A stretch of 64,000 bases of DNA from a virus. Below, piece by piece: positions 34,035 to 42,508 of this stretch. The position numbers and the translations under genes are program-made. The notes under the pieces are model-generated. The model saw nothing but the letters and a program-made list of their open reading frames with translations, made no database searches and was not told where the DNA came from. Position 1 is the first letter of the stretch; each line of letters starts with the position of its first letter. The stretch is from positions 40,758-104,757 of IMG/VR virus record IMGVR_UViG_3300010354_000053. One strand, written 5' to 3'.

Positions 34035-34379
34035 TCAAAGTTCTCCAATCAAATAATCAACAATAAACTTATACTTTTTTCTTTTATCTTTAGATGAAGA
34101 CAATAATTTAATTAAATCATCGAGGCTATCAACAGTTTTTGTTCTATAGTAGCCGTTTGTTTCGGCTGCATGCATAACAACCCAGTTAGATATTTCCGCT
34201 TCGCTTAGAATGAAATCGTCCCAACGACATTTTTGTAAAAACTTATCGAAAGACAATGGTGCGTAATAGGTTTGTGTTGTGTGGAATTTTGGAATTACTT
34301 TCTTGTATATACGAATATCTCTGTCAAGAGATAACAATAAGTAATTATTTTCGTTATTTTTTGTTTGTTGTGTTTCCAT
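34035..34379 (-). CDS. Unknown protein
   Basis: 114 aa, charged, with no recognised motif. It lies 22 nt upstream of the GMP-reductase-like gene in the same direction, so it may be co-transcribed. Confidence 0.55.
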   Translation of the reverse strand: METQQTKNNENNYLLLSLDRDIRIYKKVIPKFHTTQTYYAPLSFDKFLQKCRWDDFILSEAEISNWVVMHAAETNGYYRTKTVDSLDDLIKLLSSSKDKRKKYKFIVDYLIGEL

Positions 34380-34417
34380 AACAATGTTATATTTGCATTA
34401 AAAATGGTAGACAACGC

Positions 34418-34651
34418 ATGGAATTTCAGGGCAAAGAACATAAAAAAAGAGTTCGAACTGCATTGCGTAAGTATAATGAAGACGCACGAAAGCCTGTTTA
34501 TTGTATAGATATGATTACCGGAGAGATTGAATCATTTGAAAGTAAATATGACGCAGAAAAGGCGGGCTATAAACGGTATCGTATAGATCGGTGTTTAAAT
34601 GGGGAGCGACGTAGCTACAAGGGAAAAATGTGGTATGAGGGAACGCTCTAA
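34418..34651 (+). CDS. Small NUMOD1-like DNA-binding protein
   Basis: 77 aa. KPVYCIDMITGEIESFESKY followed by DAEKAGYKRYRI and SYKGKMW reads like the NUMOD1 helix-turn-helix module of homing endonucleases, but there is no nuclease domain. It is a lone + gene between two - genes and abuts the next one. Could be a remnant of a homing endonuclease or an independent DNA-binding regulator. Confidence 0.6.
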   Translation: MEFQGKEHKKRVRTALRKYNEDARKPVYCIDMITGEIESFESKYDAEKAGYKRYRIDRCLNGERRSYKGKMWYEGTL

Positions 34652-35500
34652 TCACTGTTTTTGTTTTCGTTTCTCTTGAATAATACTGTCTAGATGATGA
34701 ACATCTGGATTTTCTTGTAATATCTTTAAACCATATTTAATTCGATGTCCATAATCACTGTTTTCTTTATTTCCAGATCTTACTGCTTCCAAGCTACCAT
34801 TAAATAATTGTGCGGCTAATAACCATTTTTCTTCTTCAGTATTTGCCATGCCAACTACTCTCGGATCGTTATTCTTTTTCCAATTATTAATACGATTAAT
34901 ATTATCTTTTAAATGAAGAGCTGTGGCGTGAATTGCGCTTTTTGTGTCTTTATATGCGTCAACTTTATCGCGTTTTAAAAACGCATTTCTGGTAGATTCT
35001 CTAAATTGATAGGGAGTTAATGTATTAAATTTAGACCTATCATTCCAGTTAGACAGCTCTCCGGCAACTCGGATGGCCGTGATCATTCGGTGTGGAATAC
35101 CAAACTTTTTCTCAGCGGCTTCTTCTTCGGGAATATGCCGCGGATCTCGATAATTATGCAAAATCTGCCCTGGTTTAAGAGGGTGGTTTTCCATAATTTT
35201 TTTATCTTGAGGAGTCAATATTTTTAACGGTATGTTTTGTTCAAAGACAGAATAGGGGGAAGTCTCTGGAAATGCAAATTTTTGTTGTTGTGTTTCTGTT
35301 TTAGGCGCAATTTGTTCAGCTTTTGGAGCTGGGGTATTGGGCGCCTGTGGTCTGGGGGATTGATTGTTTAAAAGAGTAGACGCTCCAACCAGTCCAGCTT
35401 TTATTTTATCAGAAAAAGAACTTTTTTCTAACATTTCATTGATAGATTTTTTTAAATCTATCAATTCTTTTTCTATTTTTTGAAATTTATTTGCATCCAT
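34652..35500 (-). CDS. Putative virion transglycosylase-like protein
   Basis: 282 aa. An N-terminal coiled coil (about 1-25) and a Pro/Gln-rich linker precede a domain (about 130-245) with the pattern FGIPHRMITAIRVAGELSNW, TPYQFRES and ATALHLKDN, reminiscent of soluble lytic transglycosylase folds (catalytic Glu, then YQ-containing helix). It may be a tail-associated muralytic protein. The canonical ES motif is replaced by GELS, so activity is uncertain. Little ribosome-binding signal precedes the ATG. Confidence 0.45.
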   Translation of the reverse strand: MDANKFQKIEKELIDLKKSINEMLEKSSFSDKIKAGLVGASTLLNNQSPRPQAPNTPAPKAEQIAPKTETQQQKFAFPETSPYSVFEQNIPLKILTPQDKKIMENHPLKPGQILHNYRDPRHIPEEEAAEKKFGIPHRMITAIRVAGELSNWNDRSKFNTLTPYQFRESTRNAFLKRDKVDAYKDTKSAIHATALHLKDNINRINNWKKNNDPRVVGMANTEEEKWLLAAQLFNGSLEAVRSGNKENSDYGHRIKYGLKILQENPDVHHLDSIIQEKRKQKQ

Positions 35501-35525
35501 AACATGAATTATACATGTTTTTTAT

Positions 35526-36869
35526 TCAAAAGAGCTTTTTATTTAAACTCGATTTAACGATTTCGCTTTCTGGTTTTTTAAGCCAGACCATATTTTTAAC
35601 ATCAATTGCTGCAACTCCTGGAAGTTGGAGCAAAGTTCGGAAATCTACTCCATATCCCCTATTCGCAGTGATGTTTTTAGCGTTATGATAACCGTTACCA
35701 TAATATCCTTTAGACAATGCTGATCTCAATTCTTCATTATCGGTATCAAGAATGAATAAATAGCTCGATTTATACCCATAAATCGCGTAAATTTCAGTGT
35801 TTTGATGTCCGGCCTGTCTAAATCCTCCTGCTTTGGACTGTCCACTGGACGATGCCCCTTTATGCATTTCGATGAATACATTAGGAGAATCTGTCACTTT
35901 GCCTTCTTCGTTATAGACCTTATCTTGGCAAACTGCATTAAAAATACCATCGCTTTTTATTTCTACACGACCACCATTTGGTAAACCAATGTCCATAGAA
36001 ACCCTGCGCTCGTTTCCTCTTGCAAATGCACCGTCAGCAAAAACTGGCAATAAAAGAGTTTCTAGTTTATTAGCCAATGCATATTTTTCTTTTTTCGATT
36101 CTGTTTTTTTAAGCTGTTCGGCAGTTTTATTAATTTCCACAACGTTTAGTTTCAGTTTTTCTGCAGTTATTTTAATAACTTCTGTCTGAGAAAATGCTGC
36201 GGGCTTTTTAGAAATAACTGTGGTCTTTTTAGGTTCTGTCTTTTCAGCTGTTAGCTTAGCCGCGGGCAGGAGTTTGGCGGAAGAAAATTCTTTTTGATTT
36301 CTTTGTAGAGCAAAGGAAAACGTTCTAAGCATCAAAATATTATCCTCATAGGCATTATGAGGAACGATCTCATTAATTCCGCTACGCTCGGCACATACTT
36401 GCATAGACGGAGTTCCGTATTTATCAGAAGGGGTCGAAAACATGACCGCAGGGTCAACTACCTGAAAGGGGCTTACGCATAAAGCTTCTTTGATTTCACG
36501 GGGTATAAAATGCCAATCAAAAGAGGGGTTGCGAATTAAAAACTTCCAATCTTTGGCAGTTTTTGTGTGATCTTTGATAAACGCAATACTATATTTAGTC
36601 CATTCATCTAACGATACGACTGGAAATTCTGCAGAACCGGAACGTATTTTTTTAAGCAGCTCAATGGTCTGCAGTTTTTCCGTTAGAAGAGTATCTAACT
36701 CCACTAGATACTTATCCTGCTTAACATAAGCAGAATAATGAGGCAATTCTGAAATTGCCGCCGTAGGTTTTGCAGAATCAAAAACAACCCAAGATGCATT
36801 AATTAGAGCCTCAGGTGATCTGTGGTTGAGTGACGTAGTTTCACAATCAAATGCTATGTAAATAGTCAT
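35526..36869 (-). CDS. DEDDh 3'-5' exonuclease fused to a PD-(D/E)XK-like domain
   Basis: 447 aa. The N-terminal half is a DnaQ-type exonuclease: FDCETTSL (D8, E10), NPSFDWHF and HNAYEDN (HxAxxD). After a K/P-rich linker (about 185-260) comes a second domain with GGRVEIKSD and FIEMHKGASSSG, which may be a restriction-endonuclease-type fold. GAGG precedes the ATG. It could proofread, degrade host DNA or process recombination ends. The first domain is secure; the second is a suggestion. Confidence 0.7.
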   Translation of the reverse strand: MTIYIAFDCETTSLNHRSPEALINASWVVFDSAKPTAAISELPHYSAYVKQDKYLVELDTLLTEKLQTIELLKKIRSGSAEFPVVSLDEWTKYSIAFIKDHTKTAKDWKFLIRNPSFDWHFIPREIKEALCVSPFQVVDPAVMFSTPSDKYGTPSMQVCAERSGINEIVPHNAYEDNILMLRTFSFALQRNQKEFSSAKLLPAAKLTAEKTEPKKTTVISKKPAAFSQTEVIKITAEKLKLNVVEINKTAEQLKKTESKKEKYALANKLETLLLPVFADGAFARGNERRVSMDIGLPNGGRVEIKSDGIFNAVCQDKVYNEEGKVTDSPNVFIEMHKGASSSGQSKAGGFRQAGHQNTEIYAIYGYKSSYLFILDTDNEELRSALSKGYYGNGYHNAKNITANRGYGVDFRTLLQLPGVAAIDVKNMVWLKKPESEIVKSSLNKKLF

Positions 36870-36926
36870 GTTTTATCCTCGATAAGTTTATTTACAATAA
36901 ACAGTTTTATATTAATTGAATATAAT

Positions 36927-37277
36927 TCATATACGTTCTACTAAAGAATTGATAATTAAATCATATTCTTTATCTCTAAAACGAGTCGCATCTTTGCAGA
37001 TAATTTTAAGAAATGGTATCAAGTCTGGTATATCGACGCTAGACCACAATAATGCATAGTGTTTATATTCTGGATATCTTGTGTAATAATTTGAAATAAA
37101 TTTAACGCTGTCTAAAAAAGACAGTTTTAATAACTTACATAGCTTGTACCGATCTCTAAATTTCAGATAGGAAATAGGCTCGCTAATAATAGTTTGCCTA
37201 TTATACATAATAACAATATGATTCCGATAATTAGACCAATCGGAAAGTTGTGTTAAATGGAATATTTCGATTTTCAT
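36927..37277 (-). CDS. Unknown protein
   Basis: 116 aa, rich in I, Y, K and R, no motif recognised. First gene of the minus string that ends with the exonuclease fusion and the GMP-reductase-like gene; divergent from the next + gene. Confidence 0.55.
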   Translation of the reverse strand: MKIEIFHLTQLSDWSNYRNHIVIMYNRQTIISEPISYLKFRDRYKLCKLLKLSFLDSVKFISNYYTRYPEYKHYALLWSSVDIPDLIPFLKIICKDATRFRDKEYDLIINSLVERI

Positions 37278-37329
37278 ATTGTCAACTATTGCTCAGTTAG
37301 CATAAACGATTATTATGTATTAAATACCT

Positions 37330-37338
37330 AAAGGAGGT
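37330..37338 (+). promoter_or_regulatory. Perfect Shine-Dalgarno sequence
   Basis: AAAGGAGGT, fully complementary to the 16S rRNA 3' end, 9 nt before the ATG at 37348; unusually strong for this genome. Confidence 0.8.
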
Positions 37339-37347
37339 CTGTTCGCA

Positions 37348-37857
37348 ATGGCAAAAAGTCTAGAATTACGCGCATCTGTGAAATCTTTTTTATCTTCTAA
37401 TGCAAAAGAAAAATTAGCTTCTGGTGTTTCTGACGAAACTCTTGAAAAAGAACTATCTGCAGTGAGGGATTTTTTTAAGGTGAGGGAGGTGGACTCTGTC
37501 ATCAGCCTAAAACTTTCTCTAGAGAATATGCTTTGGAAACTATTTGAAAACGTAAAAGTACCAGAAAGCCCTCTTCGACTTAAAGCACACGAACGTTTTC
37601 TAGGAAGAGTCGCAGAAAGTTTGAAGGCAACTCTGGAAAGCGAAGAAATTCCAAAACTAGAAACTGCGGATTTAAAGCAAGTAATACATATGGTTGAAGA
37701 TCCTGAAGAATTTTCTAAACTAGAAGTTCCGTTTGAGTACACAGCCGAGGATGGAACTGTACGAGTACTGCCTCTGCCTGCAACCAATATTCTTCAAAAC
37801 GAAGGTTTTGTAAGTACTTTAGATGAAATTTTTCTTCCCTGCGTGGAGAGTAAATGA
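37348..37857 (+). CDS. Unknown protein with very strong ribosome-binding site
   Basis: 169 aa, helical, acidic, no recognised family. Preceded by a full Shine-Dalgarno, so probably well translated. It overlaps the following gene by 4 nt. Its convergence with the portal region gives no clear hint of role. Confidence 0.65.
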   Translation: MAKSLELRASVKSFLSSNAKEKLASGVSDETLEKELSAVRDFFKVREVDSVISLKLSLENMLWKLFENVKVPESPLRLKAHERFLGRVAESLKATLESEEIPKLETADLKQVIHMVEDPEEFSKLEVPFEYTAEDGTVRVLPLPATNILQNEGFVSTLDEIFLPCVESK

Positions 37858-38210
37858 CGGTTATTGATTTTAATGAATATGTGAAGAATAAAAAATCTAT
37901 TGCACACGCGCCTTTTGAAAAAAACGAAGAAATGTTTAGGTCGGCGCTGTGTTTTCAGATTGAATCTTTGCTCAGATTAAATGGCTATCCATTAGTACGT
38001 GTTTTGTATCACAAAACAATGTATGTGTTTGTACTAAATATTAGTATTTGGGCATACCTGAAAATAAAAATGGCAGAATTTTTGGGTATTTTTTCATGGA
38101 AAAAGTCAATTTTAAATACAATAAAAACGCTTGATACAAATGCTTCAGAAATCAAAGTATTTCGGACTTGGCCTACAAATTATAGTATACAAAAAATACT
38201 CAATCTTTAG
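37854..38210 (+). CDS. Unknown protein, possibly membrane-associated
   Basis: 118 aa with a hydrophobic stretch around residues 60-85 (MYVFVLNISIWAYLKIKM) that could be membrane-interacting. Stop codon overlaps the convergent gene by 4 nt, and its terminator is embedded in that gene. Confidence 0.55.
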   Translation: MTVIDFNEYVKNKKSIAHAPFEKNEEMFRSALCFQIESLLRLNGYPLVRVLYHKTMYVFVLNISIWAYLKIKMAEFLGIFSWKKSILNTIKTLDTNASEIKVFRTWPTNYSIQKILNL

Positions 38211-38770
38211 GGGTGCTTTTTCTTGCGCCCCTTTTTCTTTTTTGCAGTGATGCTGCTAATTAAATTTTCGTCAATTTCTTCTTCAGCCGTCGAGGGCATA
38301 AAACCTTCTGTTACAGAATTAATTGGAAAATAAATATAATCATCGTCAACATCTTCTGTTAAGATTCCGCCTTGTTTTTTATGTATATCCATTATTTCTT
38401 GGATGTTTTTTTGTTTTCTAAGTTTTTCTAGGCCAGCCTCGTAGGCAGTTTTCACTTGTTCTTTAGTGATTCCAAGTCTTTTTGCAATATCATTTTCTGT
38501 AAACTGTTCATTTTCATGAATAGACATGAATTTAAAAAAACAATAACTAGCTTCATCTTCAGAAATAATACCCCAAATACACCCACCAGAATTAATATCT
38601 TCTGACATCATATGCCCTGGGTTATCTTTGTACCATTGAGCTTTTTGTAGACCGAGATTACAAATGCTAGTGGGATAACCATCTAGCTTAAGCGGACAAC
38701 ATTTTTTAAATCGAGACTTATTATCATCCTCAGTCTGAGACTGGCATGATAATTTCTTGTTGTTGTCCAT
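38207..38770 (-). CDS. Cysteine-rich helix-turn-helix protein, possible transcription factor
   Basis: 187 aa. N-terminal cysteine cluster (CCPL, ICNLG, GGCIW, ASYCFF) is followed by a helix-turn-helix, FTENDIAKRLGITKEQVKTA (about 90-115), resembling sigma region 4. The C-terminus is basic (KKKKGRKKKHP). This combination suggests a metal- or Fe-S-binding DNA-binding protein, perhaps a phage transcription factor. It sits downstream of the portal module. It starts inside the next upstream gene, overlapping it by 41 nt. Confidence 0.6.
   Translation of the reverse strand: MDNNKKLSCQSQTEDDNKSRFKKCCPLKLDGYPTSICNLGLQKAQWYKDNPGHMMSEDINSGGCIWGIISEDEASYCFFKFMSIHENEQFTENDIAKRLGITKEQVKTAYEAGLEKLRKQKNIQEIMDIHKKQGGILTEDVDDDYIYFPINSVTEGFMPSTAEEEIDENLISSITAKKKKGRKKKHP
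38210..38236 (+). terminator. Terminator embedded in the 3' end of the opposite gene
   Basis: Stem GGGGTGC (38210-38216) / GCGCCCC (38225-38231), one G-T pair, followed by T5. It lies inside the coding end (KKKGRKKKHP) of the convergent minus-strand gene. Confidence 0.75.
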
Positions 38771-38975
38771 TTTCTCCTACCTTAGCTTCCTGTTGCGCTA
38801 AACTAGCATTAAACGCCGCCATCCACTCTTTATCTTTGGATAAAAGATAGGCAACAGCCTTCTCCAGTTCCTCCAATCGAGCAAACAGTTGGTATGAGTT
38901 TGCAATAAACTCATTTAACGTTTTTGCAAATTGTTCTGAAAGTTGTTCTTGTGTTTCTTGTGTTTGATCAGTCAT
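38730..38975 (-). CDS. Unknown small coiled-coil protein
   Basis: 81 aa. ATG at 38975 is chosen because AAGGAG is ideally spaced. Helical and Q/E-rich (LEELEKAVAYLL). Overlaps both neighbours; probably part of the portal-associated string. Confidence 0.6.
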   Translation of the reverse strand: MTDQTQETQEQLSEQFAKTLNEFIANSYQLFARLEELEKAVAYLLSKDKEWMAAFNASLAQQEAKVGENGQQQEIIMPVSD

Positions 38976-39432
38976 TGTTTTCTCCTTTTTTATCATCAGA
39001 AACGTTTTCTATATCAATTTTATCTAGATAATCTTGAATATCCATACCAGCATACGTGGTAAGAAAAATATCTGCAATAATATCTTGTTTCATTGTTTCA
39101 AATTGTTCTAATTCAATATCTTGAAGAGAGCCTATAAATGATATCTGGGAAACAAGAGATGCGGTTAATGCTTTTACTGCTAAAACACTGAATTTTTTAT
39201 CATCTTCTGCTTTGTCAGTGTATTTTAATACAATCCCATCAATTTCTCGAATCATATCCGAGAGCCAAACAATCCATTTAGCGGCTTGGGTCTTATCTAT
39301 GCCTAGTTTATCAATATTTCCTGATAATTCTTTGTCAGATTGAATCATTTGTTTTGCTAAACTTAATTCGTAGCTTGAGTCGTCTTCTTTTTTTGATTTA
39401 TCTTTTTGTTTAAATTCAAAAATATTGGACAT
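38968..39432 (-). CDS. Unknown helical protein downstream of portal
   Basis: 154 aa, acidic, helical, no recognised motif. It is the first gene after the portal in the string and could be a head or connector accessory protein. Confidence 0.6.
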   Translation of the reverse strand: MSNIFEFKQKDKSKKEDDSSYELSLAKQMIQSDKELSGNIDKLGIDKTQAAKWIVWLSDMIREIDGIVLKYTDKAEDDKKFSVLAVKALTASLVSQISFIGSLQDIELEQFETMKQDIIADIFLTTYAGMDIQDYLDKIDIENVSDDKKGENND

Positions 39433-39483
39433 GTTTTTTTTCCTCTTAAAAATTATTTATTTATAAAAGGAAATAAAGCAAGG

Positions 39484-41502
39484 TTATTTAGGCTTAGAAG
39501 CTTCTTCTAGTAATTGTTTTAAGGATTTACCCATTGATTTTTTATTTTTTGATTCTAAACTAACGGCGTGTTTTTCTTCGGCATGTTTGAGTTTTTGCTC
39601 ATGTTGCTCTTTTTTTATTTCCATCATCTGTTGATGCTTTTCTTGCATTTGTTTTAATTCTTCTTCATTCATGTTTTGTTCATTCTCAGCAAGATCTTGT
39701 TCTCCTTGCTGCTCGCCTTGCTGCTGCTGTTCAGCTTGTTGTTGTTGAGCCTGCATTTGTGATTCCATTTGATGCGCTTGTAGCTCTAGTTGTGCTGTTT
39801 GTAACTTCATTTGTTCTGCTTGCATTGCCGGGATTTTTCCCTTTTGCTTTTGATAAGCATCGTTGATGGCTGGATCGATAAAAAAATCGAGTGATTGGTT
39901 TTTTAATGCATCTTTTTCTTTAAAGAAATAATGCCTTATTTCGGACATCTTCATGTATTTAGCAACTGATTGATGAAAAATTGGAGATGTGGGGACGTCA
40001 CCTCCGAACGGGAATACATCAAGTCTTTCGCTGTCAGACCAAATTTTGCCAAATGTACCAGAAGTTTGTAATTCTTCCTTATAAATAGCTAAATCGGCTT
40101 CTTTTGTATTTTGCCCTAATCCAATAGGCTCAATTCTCAAAATATCTTTAGCTTGAGGAAATGAATCTGCTATTAGATCATTTAATAAATCAAATAATGT
40201 TTCGGTTAATTGTCGAAGCCCGCGTTCTTCGCCTTGTACAATTTGTTCTTGTTTACCTGTGTCTCCCATAGTTGGTTTAGCGGAATCTAAGGCACCAAAG
40301 CCAATTTCTTGGGGTGAAATCTGAAAAGCGCCACAAACAATCATGAGAACGCGTTGGTATAAATTATTAAATTCTAGATCTTTTGCGGTAATGTTAAGAG
40401 GAACAAACTCTACATCAATTGGGCCTGCAACAATTGGAATTGTTGCGGAATTATCATTTCTAGCAACATAGTTGCTGAAAAGTTTTCTAAAAGCTTCTGC
40501 TTGTTCTGGACTTACCACACCAGTTTCTTGGGTTTTTAAATTAATAATACCTTTGGTTGCCAAGCCTTTAGTAAATGAGTTTTGTAGATATTGTTGAGCA
40601 TAAAAATGCATTGACACTGCATAAAACGCTTTTTCAATGGGGGCCATTGGATAGCCGTCTAAGTTTTCGTGAGCCTGTTTTTGAAGATAAGTCACGATTA
40701 AATCGTCTTCAGTGAAGAATGCAACATTTTTTCCGTCAATTCTTTGAACATATGCAATCGGACGACGACCTTTTTCAATATTTTTATAATCTTTTAAATC
40801 GTCTTCAGATTGATCTGCGACGTCTTTATCATTTCCAGATAAAGTTACATCTGCTTGGTCTAAAACTCTAAAAACTGTTTCTACGGGGACTGGTCTGAAC
40901 AGAACGGGCACACCTTCTTTTGATCTAATTATTTGAGTTGCACATCTTCCATAAACTAAAAGATTTCTAGCCTGAGCCCCTAAAAATTCTGCTAAATTAC
41001 ATGTTTTAAACGTAGTATCTGAACCTTGAAACACATGATCAAGAATTGTGCGATTGGTGGTTCCACAATTCAAAATATATTTGAAAATAATATTAGAAAG
41101 TTCTGTGCGAAATTTAATTTCTTCAGCTTTTTCTGTTTCATTTATTAAATTATCAATTTGTACTGGAATAACTTCTCTTAAAACAAACCCTCTATCATAT
41201 TTATTGGCAGATTTTCTGCCAAATGCCATAGATTGATTGGCACGAGTGTCGATAATTAAAGAAATAATTGAATCATAGTAGGCTAATTCCCGCAACTCTT
41301 TATCAGACATTCGCCCCTTTTTCTCAAAGAGGCTGTTAGAACTTGCATTTCTAGATTCAAGACTAAAAACAGCTTTACTCTGTTCAATTTTATCTTTAAT
41401 CAATTCGTTATTTTCTAACGGTTTAACTGATTTGGATAAATCGTCTACGTAAAAAGAGACTTGTCCCTGTTTATCTTTTTTGAAGAAATCGAAAAGTCCC
41501 AT
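39484..41502 (-). CDS. Portal protein
   Basis: 672 aa. Start MGLFDFFKKDKQ, then RNASSNSLFEKKGRMSDKEL, IDTRANQSMAFG, FKTCNLAEFLGAQARNLLVYG and VPVLFRPVPVETVFRV are typical of phage portal proteins that form the dodecameric head entry ring. The C-terminal 120 residues are a Q/E/K-rich coiled coil with QQQ runs. Neighbours are the terminase genes three genes upstream. The call is confident from motif order and gene order. Confidence 0.85.
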   Translation of the reverse strand: MGLFDFFKKDKQGQVSFYVDDLSKSVKPLENNELIKDKIEQSKAVFSLESRNASSNSLFEKKGRMSDKELRELAYYDSIISLIIDTRANQSMAFGRKSANKYDRGFVLREVIPVQIDNLINETEKAEEIKFRTELSNIIFKYILNCGTTNRTILDHVFQGSDTTFKTCNLAEFLGAQARNLLVYGRCATQIIRSKEGVPVLFRPVPVETVFRVLDQADVTLSGNDKDVADQSEDDLKDYKNIEKGRRPIAYVQRIDGKNVAFFTEDDLIVTYLQKQAHENLDGYPMAPIEKAFYAVSMHFYAQQYLQNSFTKGLATKGIINLKTQETGVVSPEQAEAFRKLFSNYVARNDNSATIPIVAGPIDVEFVPLNITAKDLEFNNLYQRVLMIVCGAFQISPQEIGFGALDSAKPTMGDTGKQEQIVQGEERGLRQLTETLFDLLNDLIADSFPQAKDILRIEPIGLGQNTKEADLAIYKEELQTSGTFGKIWSDSERLDVFPFGGDVPTSPIFHQSVAKYMKMSEIRHYFFKEKDALKNQSLDFFIDPAINDAYQKQKGKIPAMQAEQMKLQTAQLELQAHQMESQMQAQQQQAEQQQQGEQQGEQDLAENEQNMNEEELKQMQEKHQQMMEIKKEQHEQKLKHAEEKHAVSLESKNKKSMGKSLKQLLEEASKPK

Positions 41503-41513
41503 TCAAACACCTA

Positions 41514-42500
41514 TCATTCAATAGTACAGCTTTGTACCGAGACTGTAATTGGCTCAGAATTTTTATTCGTTGCGGCAACGCTAATTAAGTTAGTTGTTGC
41601 TGAAAACAATGCAGAACCCGTATTTCCATTAATAACTGGAAATTGATTCCCTGATGCATCAAAATCTAAATATATCGTACTATCTGCCTCAATACAGACA
41701 AAATTTATTAATCTTGAATAGAACAAAAATGGCGTATTGACTCCGCTAATTTTTGTTTCTGGAATAACTTGTGGATTATAAAAAATAATATCTCTATCTG
41801 TAACATCAATTACCTGAAAATCCTTTGATTTATTTTCGGAGTTGAATGCAGAGTTTGCTGCAATTCGGATTTTATCGCCAATTTGTACGCCTTCAGAAGA
41901 AAAAAATCTAATTACTGAATCAAAATTAGATCCTAAAGAAATATTAACTTCCTCAGAAATCATGCCATTATCACGAACTATTACCGAATTTCCTTCTATT
42001 GATAATACTGTATAGCCGTGACCAGTTGATGATGGATTAAGAGGAGATGCAAAGCTGGCGTCATTCTCTTGTAAATAAATAATATCTCCATTTAGAACAG
42101 AACTCAAATTTACGCCACCACCAGATAATGTAATTTTAATTGCCGTGGGGCTCATTCTTTGAGCGGAATACAGGGTTGTGGCAGAACACAAAATAGAACG
42201 GCCTATCCTAAAATTTGGAGGATTCCCAATACCAGTCCAACGCAGCCTACTAAGATCTACACCAATTTTTGGTAGAGAAATTTCAAATTCTGATGAATTC
42301 AAATTAGTGGCCACTGATCTAGCTGTTGATTGTAATAGAACAGTCTGGCCAGGTAAAATAGATCGTGTTTCACTAATCGGATTAGTAACAGAAAGTCCTT
42401 CCGACGAGGAAAGAAGATCAAAATTGCGTTGTTTTGGACTTTGTGACGCATTAGCGTCGTTATAACAAAGCCTTGAAATATAAAAGTTTAAAAGAGCCAT
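41514..42500 (-). CDS. Virion structural protein between terminase and portal
   Basis: 328 aa, beta-rich, without catalytic motifs; the C-terminal part (VCIEADSTIYLDFDASGNQF onwards) is typical of small beta-sandwich virion domains. Located 8 nt from TerL and 11 nt from the portal, so probably a head or neck component. No family named. Confidence 0.65.
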   Translation of the reverse strand: MALLNFYISRLCYNDANASQSPKQRNFDLLSSSEGLSVTNPISETRSILPGQTVLLQSTARSVATNLNSSEFEISLPKIGVDLSRLRWTGIGNPPNFRIGRSILCSATTLYSAQRMSPTAIKITLSGGGVNLSSVLNGDIIYLQENDASFASPLNPSSTGHGYTVLSIEGNSVIVRDNGMISEEVNISLGSNFDSVIRFFSSEGVQIGDKIRIAANSAFNSENKSKDFQVIDVTDRDIIFYNPQVIPETKISGVNTPFLFYSRLINFVCIEADSTIYLDFDASGNQFPVINGNTGSALFSATTNLISVAATNKNSEPITVSVQSCTIE

Positions 42501-42508
42501 GATTGCCC

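Noticed and set aside
35502-35518. ACATG-AATTATA-CATGT inverted repeat as an operator
   Set aside because: It contains a minus-strand TATAAT but would leave almost no leader before the ATG, and a 5-bp repeat arm is too short to support the claim.
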